Assembly (NCBI RefSeq): GCF_003202035.1
Contig: NZ_QJKC01000024.1
Coordinates: forward strand, 1-43,615
Length of the DNA: 43,615 nt
Direction of reading: 5' to 3'
Source of the DNA: Aquitalea magnusonii
GTDB lineage: Bacteria > Pseudomonadota > Gammaproteobacteria > Burkholderiales > Chromobacteriaceae
The notes under the pieces: generated by a model
Seen by the model: the letters and a program-made list of their open reading frames with translations, nothing else
The model's database searches: none
What the model was told of the DNA's origin: nothing
Shown: positions 26,243 through 33,702 of the stretch, piece by piece
How positions within the stretch are numbered: position 1 is the stretch's first letter
How the letters are laid out: the number at the start of each line of letters is the position of its first letter
Made by a program: the position numbers and the translations under genes

Positions 26243-27517
26243 TCAATCCAGCCGTACGGCCCTGGCCCGGAGCAGGCGCTGGCGTCCGGCCAGCAGGCCG
26301 AAACACAGTGCAGCGCCAGCGATGCCGCCAAACAGCCAGCCGGCTGGCCGCCAGTTGCCGGCCGCATCATGGATGATGCCGGCTGCCAGCGGACCGGCGG
26401 CGGCGATGGTATAACCCACGCCCTGGGCCATGCCCGACAAGTGTGCCGCCACATGGCTGTCCGGCGAACGCAGCACCAGCAGGCTGAGCGCCATGCTGAA
26501 GGCGCCGCCCTGGCCTATGCCCAGCAGCACGGCCCACAGCCAGAGCTGGCCTGGCGGGGCATACAGCATGCCCAGCAAGCCGGCCAGCGTCAGCGTCATC
26601 ACGCAGGCAATGGGCAGGCGCTGATCCGGGCAGCGCTGGGCCAGCAGCGGCACCCCCAGCGAGGCCAGCACCTGGCTCATGATGGACAGCGACATCATCA
26701 GGCCGGCATCCAGCGGCGACAGCCCGCGTTCGATCAGGATGGACGGCATCCAGCCAAACACGATGTAGGACAGCGAGGACTGCAGGCCCATGTAGGCGGT
26801 GACCTGCCAGGCCAGTGCTTCACGCCACAGGCCGCTGACCTGCCAGTGGCCGGCATGGCGCTGCTGTCCTTGCCCCAGTTGTGGCCACCACACGACGAAG
26901 GCCAGCAGGGCCGGGATCGCCCAGAAAGCCAGTGCCACCTGCCAGCGTTGACCAAACAGATGATCCAGCGGCACGGTGGCGCCGGCGGCCAGCGCCGCAC
27001 CCAGACAGAGCGCCATGGTGTAAACGCCGGTCATCAGCCCGGCCTGCTGCGGAAAGTCGCGCTTGACGATGCCAGGCAGCAGCACGCCGATCATGCCGAT
27101 GGCGGCGCCGGACAGCAGCGAACCCAGCAGCAGGCCGTGCAGGCCCAGCTGGCTGCGCAGGGCGATACCGGCCGCCAGCAGCAAGAGTACGGCGGCAATG
27201 CTGCGCTCGCTGCCAAAGCGGCGTGCCAGTTGCGGCGCCAGCGGGCCGAACAGGCCCAGGCACAGCACCGGCAGCGTGGTGAGCAGGCCGGCCATGGTGG
27301 CGGAAATGCCGATTTCGGTCTTGATCTGCCCCAGTACCGGCGCCAGGCTGGACAGGGCCGGCCGCAGATTGATGCCGATCAGCACCAGGCCTGCCACCAG
27401 CAGCCAGCGTGGTGTGGTGGGTACGGGGGCCTGCTGCACGCCATCATCATCGATTTCGGCGTCGATCAGCAGTTCGTCCGCCAGACTGGGCGGTGCAGAG
27501 GGGGGCGTGCGGGACAT
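26243..27517 (-). CDS. MFS transporter, CynX/NimT family
   Basis: A 12-span major facilitator of the cyanate/2-nitroimidazole transporter group: GINLRPALSSLAPVL in the first span is characteristic (compare N-x-RP in CynX), with LARRFGSERS as the loop 2-3 motif and SGMAQGVGYTIAAAGPLAAG late in the protein. With the ATG at 27517 it has 424 residues and a cytosolic acidic N-terminus (DELLIDAEIDDDG) before the first span. A GTG at 27548-27550, two bases after the regulator stop, would add 11 residues and tighten coupling; neither start has a good ribosome site. It follows a FadR-type regulator gene on the same strand. The substrate is unknown; cyanate is not implied because no cynS is present. 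Confidence 0.85.
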   Translation of the reverse strand: MSRTPPSAPPSLADELLIDAEIDDDGVQQAPVPTTPRWLLVAGLVLIGINLRPALSSLAPVLGQIKTEIGISATMAGLLTTLPVLCLGLFGPLAPQLARRFGSERSIAAVLLLLAAGIALRSQLGLHGLLLGSLLSGAAIGMIGVLLPGIVKRDFPQQAGLMTGVYTMALCLGAALAAGATVPLDHLFGQRWQVALAFWAIPALLAFVVWWPQLGQGQQRHAGHWQVSGLWREALAWQVTAYMGLQSSLSYIVFGWMPSILIERGLSPLDAGLMMSLSIMSQVLASLGVPLLAQRCPDQRLPIACVMTLTLAGLLGMLYAPPGQLWLWAVLLGIGQGGAFSMALSLLVLRSPDSHVAAHLSGMAQGVGYTIAAAGPLAAGIIHDAAGNWRPAGWLFGGIAGAALCFGLLAGRQRLLRARAVRLD

Positions 27518-27552
27518 GGTTTTCTTTGCGGGAGGGGTTGAGCTGGCCACTG

Positions 27553-28263
27553 TCAGCCGGCGTTGGGTGGCAGCAGGGCATCCAGTGCCTGCAATAAGGG
27601 GCCGGTGACGGCTGCGGCGGCCTGGCCGGCCGCTGTGGCATCACGATTGCGAATGGCCGTGACAATGGCCTGATGCGAGGCCAGGTCCGGATCGGGCAGG
27701 GCCTCGTCCTGAATGGAAAAGCGGATGCCCAGTTGCACCGTGCGCGAGAAATAGCGGTACAGCTCGGCCAGTGCCGCGTTGCCGCAGGCATCGGCAATCG
27801 CCAGGTGAAAGTCCAGATCACGGGCAATGAAGTCGTCGGCGTTTGGGTACTGCTGCTGTTCGCCGCGTACCGCCAGGCAGCGTTCAATCCGGGCAATGTC
27901 CTGCTCATCGGCGCGCAGGGCTGCCAGCCTGGCCGTGCTTTCCTCCAGCACCGCCCGTACTTCCAGCTGCTCGCGCAGGCTGGCCCGGCTGATGCTGCGC
28001 ATGGCCTCGGCCGGGCTGGTGATGGCGCGCACATAGGTGCCGTCGCCCTGGCGCACTTCCAGCAGGCCGGCATACAGCAAGACCCGGATGGCTTCGCGCA
28101 CGGTATTGCGGCTGATGCCCAGTTGTTCGGCCAGCTCCGCTTCGGTGGGAATGCGGCTGCCCACGGCCCATGTGCCGCTGGTCAGTCGCTGGCCCAGTTC
28201 CTCCAGCGCCAGATCAACCAGGGAACGCTTGCTGTGTGTCAGTTTGCTCATGGTCATGCTCAT
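27553..28263 (-). CDS. GntR-family transcriptional regulator, FadR/FCD subfamily
   Basis: A 236-residue regulator. The N-terminal winged helix-turn-helix (about 8-75) shows the GntR pattern SGTWAVGSRIPTEAELAEQLGISRNTVREAIRVLLYAGLLEVRQGDGTYV. The C-terminal all-helical FCD ligand domain holds the metal-site residues in RDLDFHLAIADACGN and the late SHQAIVTAIRNRD His. It probably controls the MFS gene that follows within a few bases, in response to a small organic acid or the transported compound. Three in-frame ATG codons (28263, 28257, 28251) compete and no clear ribosome site decides. Direct repeats just upstream may be its operator. Confidence 0.87.
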   Translation of the reverse strand: MSMTMSKLTHSKRSLVDLALEELGQRLTSGTWAVGSRIPTEAELAEQLGISRNTVREAIRVLLYAGLLEVRQGDGTYVRAITSPAEAMRSISRASLREQLEVRAVLEESTARLAALRADEQDIARIERCLAVRGEQQQYPNADDFIARDLDFHLAIADACGNAALAELYRYFSRTVQLGIRFSIQDEALPDPDLASHQAIVTAIRNRDATAAGQAAAAVTGPLLQALDALLPPNAG

Positions 28264-28264
28264 T

Positions 28265-28280
28265 CATCCAATCATCCGAT
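28265..28280. promoter_or_regulatory. candidate operator upstream of the FadR-type regulator
   Basis: CATCCAAT (28265-28272) is followed directly by CATCCGAT (28273-28280), an 8-base direct repeat with one change immediately before the regulator start. Autoregulation by the GntR protein is plausible, although that family usually prefers inverted sites. Confidence 0.3.
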
Positions 28281-28321
28281 GTATTTTGCCGCATGCAGCG
28301 TTCAGGGGCAAGCGGGGTGAG

Positions 28322-28363
28322 GTGGGGAGTGGGGAGTGGGGAGTGGGGAGTGGGGAGTGGGGA
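28322..28363. repeat. heptamer tandem repeat, six copies of GTGGGGA
   Basis: Six perfect head-to-tail copies of the 7-base unit GTGGGGA at 28322-28363, flanked by partial units. Each copy carries a run of four G on the plus strand, so the tract can form a G-quadruplex. It lies between the PsiF-repeat gene (upstream, minus strand) and the FadR-type regulator gene, in a transcribed or promoter region, about 60 bases before the regulator start. Confidence 0.92.
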
Positions 28364-28395
28364 GAGTGGCGGGCTGTCATCGCCCGCCTTACTGC

Positions 28396-28665
28396 TTATT
28401 TGGCTGCGGAAGCAGCGTCCTTCACGCATTTCTTCACAAAGCTGTTCTTGGCGGCGCCGGCCAGTTTCTTGTCGGCAGCCTTGCCTTCACACATGGCTTG
28501 CGGTGCGGCAGCCTTGCTGTCTTTCTCACATTTCTTCAGGAAGCTGGTCTTGGCGGCGCCAGCCAGTTTTTTCTCGGCCGCCTTGGCATCACAGCTGGCG
28601 TCTGCAGCCAGAGCGACATTGGCAGTGGCCAGGGTCAACAGTGCCATCATCACGAATTTGCGCAT
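28396..28665 (-). CDS. secreted PsiF-repeat protein
   Basis: An 89-residue exported protein: a signal peptide (MRKFVMMALLTLATANVALA, cut near residue 20) is followed by two copies of a Cys-framed Lys/Ala-rich repeat, CDAKAAEKKLAGAAKTSFLKKC and CEGKAADKKLAGAAKNSFVKKC. This matches the PsiF repeat of the phosphate-starvation-inducible protein PsiF, which also has two. The two cysteines 21 residues apart in each repeat may form disulfides in the periplasm. An AAAGGAAA site lies 5 bases before the ATG at 28665. A TTGACA-like -35 box is at 28797-28802 (minus strand), with no convincing -10. Phosphate control is not shown by a clear Pho box. Function of the family is unknown. Confidence 0.85.
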   Translation of the reverse strand: MRKFVMMALLTLATANVALAADASCDAKAAEKKLAGAAKTSFLKKCEKDSKAAAPQAMCEGKAADKKLAGAAKNSFVKKCVKDAASAAK

Positions 28666-28820
28666 TGCAGTTTCCTTTAACGTTGGGCGGGAGACATTCC
28701 CGGCGGTCCGGCCGGCATCGAGGGTAAAAACCGGCCTTGGGCAAACTACCATAAAACACATGACAAAAATTATCCATTACGGATTGTTACAGCGCTTGTC
28801 AAAGTTTGTTCCTGATGCGC

Positions 28821-29498
28821 TTACTGGGCCGGCGACAGCGCACGGGCCAGCTGGCGTGCATTCTTGGCAGTCCAGCTATTGATCAGCTTTTTCAGCAGCT
28901 CGGCGGTGATGGCCTCGTCCTTGGTCTTGCTGCCCGGATTTTCCAGCAGGTTGACGCCGCCAGCCAGCAAGGTGTGATCCTGCGAGTCGTCAAGCTGACC
29001 CATGGTGGATACTTTCAGCAGATAGGGATCGGTGCCGGTGGCGAAGCGCGCCAGGTTGAAGGCGGCCTTGATCGGCAGGATGTCGCTGACTGCCAGGCCG
29101 GGTTTGTCCTGCTGGAAGCCGGTCACTGCCACGCGCAGGCGGGCCACGCCCGGCCCCGGCGCGGTGACGACCTGGATTTTTTCCTTGCGCAGCGCGGTTT
29201 CCATGCTCATGCGGTAGTAATGATCGATCTTGTTTTTTTCCGCGGCGACCAGCAGCTGCCAGTGGCCATCGGGCTGTCTTTCCAGAAAGGACAGCGGCTC
29301 CAGTATCACCGCGTGGTACTGCTTGAGGTCGGCGCCGGGTTTGAGATAAAGCATCTGGCCGGGTACTTTGGGATTGGGCTGGAAGGCTTCCGGCGGCAGA
29401 TTGAACAAATGTTGCTGGTTTTCCTCGGCCAGGGCGCTGTGGCTGAGTGCGCTCAGGGCGATAATGGCGCAGGCAAGGCGGAAAAACGGTTTTTGCAT
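28821..29498 (-). CDS. DUF3313 family exported protein
   Basis: A 225-residue protein with a signal peptide (MQKPFFRLACAIIALSALSHSALA|EEN). Many DUF3313 members are lipoproteins; here the only early Cys (C10) is too close to the N-terminus for a normal lipobox, so cleavage by signal peptidase I is more likely. The body shows family-like segments YHAVILEPLSFLE, RLRVAVTGFQQDK and an HTLLAGGVNLLENPG region. The start at 29498 has GGAG 7 bases upstream; a reading to 29570 lacks one. It is divergent from mltG and upstream of the PsiF-repeat gene on the same strand. The role is unknown, probably in the periplasm. Confidence 0.78.
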   Translation of the reverse strand: MQKPFFRLACAIIALSALSHSALAEENQQHLFNLPPEAFQPNPKVPGQMLYLKPGADLKQYHAVILEPLSFLERQPDGHWQLLVAAEKNKIDHYYRMSMETALRKEKIQVVTAPGPGVARLRVAVTGFQQDKPGLAVSDILPIKAAFNLARFATGTDPYLLKVSTMGQLDDSQDHTLLAGGVNLLENPGSKTKDEAITAELLKKLINSWTAKNARQLARALSPAQ

Positions 29499-29590
29499 AA
29501 GGTGTCTCCGGTATGGGGTGGGCAGCATGGGAGAAGGCGGCGAGCCGGGAGTTCCCTGCCGTCGGCACAACGGGTGCAGCGCTTACTATA

Positions 29591-29604
29591 GCTGTCATGA
29601 CAGC
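29591..29604. promoter_or_regulatory. 14-bp palindrome GCTGTCATGACAGC in the DUF3313-mltG divergent spacer
   Basis: A perfect 14-base palindrome. On the minus strand it lies next to a TATAGT -10 candidate (29585-29590), where a repressor could bind. It shares the core GTCATGAC with the palindrome at 19229-19248. Confidence 0.4.
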
Positions 29605-29690
29605 GTGATGCTGGTGCGCATGCAGCTTTGCCAGTGGCAGGCCGCGGCAAGGCCAGCCGGCCCATGCGGCATGTCAGGCGCGGCCCTTGC

Positions 29691-29699
29691 TGGTATCAT
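29691..29699 (+). promoter_or_regulatory. extended -10 promoter candidate for mltG
   Basis: TGGTATCAT is an extended -10 box (TGn plus TATCAT) without a good -35. A transcript from here would start shortly before the chosen GTG codon at 29738. Confidence 0.45.
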
Positions 29700-29737
29700 C
29701 ACAGCCTTGCCCAATCACCCTGTCGCCGATACCCGCC

Positions 29738-30760
29738 GTGCCTGCCAAACCCAGACGAAAATCCCCTGCCTTGTGGCCACGCATCCTGTTGCTGGCCGTG
29801 CTCACTGTTGCCGCCTGGCTGAGCTGGGTGGTGATCATCCCGGTCGACCTGCCGCAATCCCCCTACAAGCTGACCATCGGCCCCAATCGCACGCTGGGGC
29901 AGGTGGCACGTAGCCTGGCGGATGAAGGCATCATCCGCAACCGCAATATCATGATGTTGCTGGGGCGGGCGCAGGGCATGGATCGCAAGATCAAGGCCGG
30001 CCTCTATCAGTTCAATGGCTCGGTCTCGATGTGGAACATCCTGCAGCGGCTGGCTGACGGCCATCCCGACGAGGCCAGCCTGACCGTGATCGAGGGCTGG
30101 AACTTCCGCCAGCTACGGCAGGCCATCGACCGCAATCCCGACATCGTGCATGAAGCGCGTGACTGGAGCGATGCGCAGTTGCTGCAGCAACTGGGGCTGA
30201 ACGACATCAGGCCGGAGGGGCTGTTTTTCCCCAGCACCTATCTGTTCACCCCCGGCAGCAGCGATCTGGAACTGTACCGGCGCGCCTATGCCACCATGCA
30301 GCAGAAGCTGGAAGCGGCCTGGGCTGCGCGCAAGCCGGATCTGCCCTATCACACGCCCTACGAGCTGCTGATCATGGCCAGCCTGGTGGAAAAGGAAACC
30401 TCGCTGGATGCCGACCGTCCGCTGGTGGCGGCGGTGTTTGTCAATCGCCTCAACAAGGGCATGCGCCTGCAGACCGACCCCTCGGTCATCTACGGCATGG
30501 GCACGGCCTATCAGGGCAATATCAGCAAGGCCGACCTGCGCCGCGACACCCCGTACAATACCTATACCCGCAACGGCCTGACGCCGACGCCGATCTCGCT
30601 GCCCGGCCAGGCTGCGCTGGAAGCAGCCGCCAATCCGGCCAACTCCAGCGCCCTGTATTTCGTGGCCAAGGGCGATGGCAGCTCCTATTTTTCGGAAACA
30701 CTGGAACAGCACAATCAGGCCGTGCGCAAATACATTCTGAAGAAAGGCTCCAATGACTGA
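29738..30760 (+). CDS. mltG: endolytic peptidoglycan transglycosylase MltG
   Basis: Inner-membrane lytic transglycosylase (YceG family) that cuts nascent glycan strands and sets their length. A cytosolic basic N-terminus is followed by one transmembrane span (about 13-33), a LysM-like region (LTIGPNRTLGQVARSLADEGII) and the YceG catalytic domain. The catalytic Glu lies in LVEKETSLDADRP (E218, with E220 next), followed by VFVNRLNKGMRLQTDPSVIYGMG. I chose GTG 29738, 340 residues, because it falls just after an extended -10 box; an in-frame TTG at 29687 would lie inside that promoter. There is no clear ribosome site. It overlaps tmk by 8 bases. Confidence 0.92.
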   Translation: MPAKPRRKSPALWPRILLLAVLTVAAWLSWVVIIPVDLPQSPYKLTIGPNRTLGQVARSLADEGIIRNRNIMMLLGRAQGMDRKIKAGLYQFNGSVSMWNILQRLADGHPDEASLTVIEGWNFRQLRQAIDRNPDIVHEARDWSDAQLLQQLGLNDIRPEGLFFPSTYLFTPGSSDLELYRRAYATMQQKLEAAWAARKPDLPYHTPYELLIMASLVEKETSLDADRPLVAAVFVNRLNKGMRLQTDPSVIYGMGTAYQGNISKADLRRDTPYNTYTRNGLTPTPISLPGQAALEAAANPANSSALYFVAKGDGSSYFSETLEQHNQAVRKYILKKGSND

Positions 30761-31382
30761 GCACACCGGGCGTTTCATCACGCTGGAAGGCATAGACGGC
30801 GCCGGCAAGAGCACGCATCTGGGCTTTATCCGCGACTGGCTGGCCGCGCAGGACATCGCGGCTGAATTCACCCGCGAACCGGGCGGCACCCCGCTGGGCG
30901 AGCAGGTGCGCGCGCTGTTGCTGGCGGTGGACACCCAGGTCTCGCTGGAAGCCGAAACCCTGCTGATGTTCGCCTCGCGCCAGCAACTGCTGTCCAGCCT
31001 GATCCGCCCGGCGCTGCAAGCCGGACGCTGGGTGGTGTCCGACCGTTTTACCGACTCCACCTTCGCCTTTCAGGGCGGTGGGCGCGGTGTGCCGGCCGAG
31101 CGTATTGCCGTGCTGGAAAACTGGGTGCAACAGGGCCTGCAGCCCGATCTGACCCTGCTGTTCGATGTGCCGCTGGAGGTTGCCAGCCAGCGCATGGCCG
31201 GCAGCCGCCAGCTGGACCGTTTCGAGCAGGAAAAAGCCGATTTCCACCAGCGGGTGCGCGATGCCTATCTGCAACGGGCAGCACAGGACCCACGCTTCCG
31301 CGTGCTGGATGCCACCCGCAGCATCGCCCAGCTGCAACAGGAAATCGCCGGCCATCTGACCGCCTTGCTGGAGCAACGCTGA
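30753..31382 (+). CDS. tmk: thymidylate kinase
   Basis: Phosphorylates dTMP to dTDP for DNA synthesis. The 209 residues hold the P-loop G13-IDGAGKS-20, the substrate motif TREPGGTPLGEQVR, the DR(Y/F) segment VVSDRFTDSTFAFQGGGRG, and the LID region (AGSRQLDRFEQEK). The start overlaps the mltG stop by 8 bases and the stop overlaps the holB start by one base (TGATG), so the three genes are translationally linked. The mltG-tmk-holB-pilZ-tatD order is conserved in many proteobacteria. Confidence 0.96.
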   Translation: MTEHTGRFITLEGIDGAGKSTHLGFIRDWLAAQDIAAEFTREPGGTPLGEQVRALLLAVDTQVSLEAETLLMFASRQQLLSSLIRPALQAGRWVVSDRFTDSTFAFQGGGRGVPAERIAVLENWVQQGLQPDLTLLFDVPLEVASQRMAGSRQLDRFEQEKADFHQRVRDAYLQRAAQDPRFRVLDATRSIAQLQQEIAGHLTALLEQR

Positions 31383-32383
31383 TGCTGTTTCCCTGGCAAC
31401 AGCAAGACTGGCAGCGGCTGAATGCCGAGCGCGCACGCCTGCCCAATGCCTGGCTGTTCATCGGCCCGGCCGGCACCGGCAAGCTGGAATTCGCCCTGCA
31501 TCTGGCACAGTCGCTGCTGTGCGAACAATTGCAGGCCGATCACCAGCCCTGCGGCCAGTGCGAGGGCTGCCGCTGGTTCGAGCATGGCACCCACCCCGAC
31601 TTCCGCCGCCTGTCGCCGCAGACCGAAGAAGAGGAGGAGGGCAAGGAAGCCAAGCCCGGCCGCAAGCTGCCGCTGATCAAGATCGAGGCAGTACGCCAGG
31701 TGATCGAATTCGCCCATCTCACCGCCCACCGTGCCGGACAGCGCATCGTGGTGGTGGAGCCGGCGGAAAACCTCAATCCGGCTGCGGCCAATGCCTTGCT
31801 GAAAATCCTGGAGGAACCGCCGCAAGACGTGCTGTTCCTGCTGGTGGCGCAGGCGGCACAGCGCCTGCTGCCCACCATACGCAGCCGCTGCCGCCAGTTT
31901 CCCTTGTCGGCCCCCAGTCCGGCTCAGGCGCTGGACTGGTTGCGCCAGCAGGGCGTGAGCAATGCCGAGGCCGAACTGGCCCACAACGGCGGCGCGCCGC
32001 TGTTCGACCATGACCCGGTGCTGGCCAAGCTGCGCAGCCAGTTTGTCGATGGCCTGGGCCAACCCACGTTTGCCAGCATCCTCAATCTGGCCGAGCTGGT
32101 GGACAAGCAGAAGCTGCCGCTGGCCATTCCGCTGGGCTGGCTGGGCAAATGGCTGCACGATCTGGCTGGTTTGAGTCTGGCGGGGATTGTCCGCTATCAT
32201 CCCGAACAGCAAGCGGTATTGCAGCAGCTGGTGGCGCGTTGCGACCCGGTGGCGCTGATGCGTTGCCAGGACGCCCTGCAACAGCTGGCCCCGTTTGGCC
32301 AGCACACGCTCAATACCCGGCTGCAGCTGGAAGCGCTGCTGATGGATTATCTGAAGATTTTCGCCGGAGGCCGCCAGGGCTGA
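31382..32383 (+). CDS. holB: DNA polymerase III subunit delta'
   Basis: Clamp-loader subunit that with tau/gamma and delta loads the beta clamp. The 333 residues show the AAA+ layout, with a P-loop-like GPAGTGK (28-34) and a four-cysteine zinc module (C47, C57, C60, C63 in CGQCEGC). The typical LLKILEEPPQDVLFLL block follows, with TIRSRCR as the SRC motif. The C-terminal collar is helical. An acidic insert (TEEEEEGKEAKPGRK) lies between the zinc module and the second strand. Overlap with tmk by one base indicates coupling. Confidence 0.95.
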   Translation: MLFPWQQQDWQRLNAERARLPNAWLFIGPAGTGKLEFALHLAQSLLCEQLQADHQPCGQCEGCRWFEHGTHPDFRRLSPQTEEEEEGKEAKPGRKLPLIKIEAVRQVIEFAHLTAHRAGQRIVVVEPAENLNPAAANALLKILEEPPQDVLFLLVAQAAQRLLPTIRSRCRQFPLSAPSPAQALDWLRQQGVSNAEAELAHNGGAPLFDHDPVLAKLRSQFVDGLGQPTFASILNLAELVDKQKLPLAIPLGWLGKWLHDLAGLSLAGIVRYHPEQQAVLQQLVARCDPVALMRCQDALQQLAPFGQHTLNTRLQLEALLMDYLKIFAGGRQG

Positions 32384-32415
32384 TCGCCTGCCGCAGCACG
32401 GCAGCGTCGGCCAGC

Positions 32416-32421
32416 TATAAT
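32416..32421 (+). promoter_or_regulatory. -10 box candidate (TATAAT) upstream of pilZ
   Basis: A perfect TATAAT lies in the 108-base holB-pilZ gap, just after a small CTGCCG/CGGCAG hairpin (32388-32404). No good -35 box is seen, so an internal promoter for pilZ is possible but not sure. Confidence 0.4.
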
Positions 32422-32491
32422 GCAGGGGCCAGGTGGATGGCGGCTCGTGGCAGCATGACGCAGCATGACAAGGAAAGCGGAAAACGCGCAT

Positions 32492-32857
32492 ATGGAAAAT
32501 ACCACTCGTCCCGACCTTAGCCGCCCCGGCGTGCTATCGCTGCACATCAAGGAGCGCAGCGCCCTGTTTGCCGCCTACATGCCCTTCCTGAAAAACGGCG
32601 GCATCTTCATTCCCACCAACAAGGACATGAAGCTGGGCGAAGAGGTGTTCCTGCTGCTGACCCTGATGGACGAGCCACAGAAAATCGCCGTGCAGGCCAA
32701 GGTGGTCTGGATCACCCCGGCTGGTGCCAATAACAGCCGGGTACAGGGCATAGGCGTGGAATTTTCGGCCGGAGAAGCCGGCAACCAGGCCAAGGCCAAG
32801 ATCGAAACCCTGCTGGGTGGCGTGCTCAACTCCAGCCGCCCCACCCATACCATGTAA
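32492..32857 (+). CDS. pilZ: type IV pilus assembly protein PilZ
   Basis: Small cytoplasmic protein required for type IV pilus biogenesis, acting through PilB and FimX-like partners. The 121 residues match Pseudomonas PilZ (118) along their length: RPGVLSLHIKERSALFAAYMPFL, NGGIFIPTNK, LGEEVFLLLTLMDEP, VVWITP and a closing RPTHTM. As in that protein, the RxxxR and D/NxSxxG residues that bind cyclic di-GMP are absent, so it is the structural class and not a c-di-GMP receptor. The start at 32492 matches the family N-terminus; an in-frame ATG at 32465 would add nine residues. Confidence 0.94.
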   Translation: MENTTRPDLSRPGVLSLHIKERSALFAAYMPFLKNGGIFIPTNKDMKLGEEVFLLLTLMDEPQKIAVQAKVVWITPAGANNSRVQGIGVEFSAGEAGNQAKAKIETLLGGVLNSSRPTHTM

Positions 32858-32906
32858 TCCCGTTGCCCGGCTGTGGCCGGGCACATTGCCAGCCAGATAC
32901 CACACC

Positions 32907-33698
32907 ATGCTTGTCGATTCGCACTGCCATATCAATTTCCCCGACCTCTCCAGCCGTCTGCCCGAGGTGCTGGCCAATATGCAGCACAACGGTGTCGAGC
33001 TGGCGCTGGTGATCGGCGTCTCCCGCCCCAAATACCCGGAGGTGCTGGCGCTGGCGGAAAACCACGACAATCTGTACGCCACCGTCGGCATTCACCCGGA
33101 CGACCCGGATGCCGAAGAATTCAGCGAAGATGAACTGCTGGCCCATGCCGCCCATCCGCGTGTGGTGGGCATTGGCGAAACCGGGCTGGACTACCACTGG
33201 TGCAAGGGCGACCTGGAATGGCAGCACCAGCGTTTCCGCACCCACATCCGTGCCGCCAGGCGCGCCGGCCTGCCGCTGATCATCCACACCCGTGAATCGG
33301 CCGCCGACACCATCCGCATCCTGCGTGAAGAGGGGGCCGGGCAATGCGGCGGCGTGATGCACTGCTTTACCGAAAACTGGGAAGTGGCACAGGCCGCGCT
33401 GGACATCGGCTTTTATATCTCCTTCTCCGGCATCGTGACCTTCAAGAACGCTGCGCAGATCAAGGAAGTGGCGCAAAAAATGCCGCTGGAACGCATGCTG
33501 GTGGAAACCGACTCGCCCTATCTGGCCCCGATACCCTATCGCGGCAAGCTGAACGAGCCGGCCTATGTGCGCCATGTGGCCGAACATATTGCCGAACTGC
33601 GCGGCATCAGCTTCGAAGAAGTTGCCGCCGCCACCAGCGACAACTTCTATCGCCTGTTCAGCAAGATCCAGCGCCCGCAAGCCGGGCAGCAAGGCTGA
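32907..33698 (+). CDS. TatD-family metal-dependent hydrolase
   Basis: Predicted metal-dependent deoxyribonuclease of the TatD/YcfH family, cytoplasmic. The 263 residues form a TIM barrel. Metal ligands are visible in MLVDSHCHINF (H6 and H8), GIGETGLDYHW, LPLIIHTRES, GVMHCFTENW and LVETDSPYLAP. The position after holB and pilZ corresponds to that of ycfH next to holB in E. coli. The start at 32907 is family-typical; the longer reading overlapping pilZ is rejected. Exact substrates of the family are not settled. Confidence 0.93.
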   Translation: MLVDSHCHINFPDLSSRLPEVLANMQHNGVELALVIGVSRPKYPEVLALAENHDNLYATVGIHPDDPDAEEFSEDELLAHAAHPRVVGIGETGLDYHWCKGDLEWQHQRFRTHIRAARRAGLPLIIHTRESAADTIRILREEGAGQCGGVMHCFTENWEVAQAALDIGFYISFSGIVTFKNAAQIKEVAQKMPLERMLVETDSPYLAPIPYRGKLNEPAYVRHVAEHIAELRGISFEEVAAATSDNFYRLFSKIQRPQAGQQG

Positions 33699-33702
33699 TG
33701 CC

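Noticed and set aside
26036-27541. 501-codon plus-strand frame opposite the MFS gene
   Set aside because: Extremely Gln/His/Arg-rich product that mirrors hydrophobic Leu/Ala codons of the transporter.
28797-28802. TTGACA box as a firm promoter for the PsiF-repeat gene
   Set aside because: The -35 match on the minus strand is perfect, but no acceptable -10 box follows at 16-18 bases, so I did not call a promoter.
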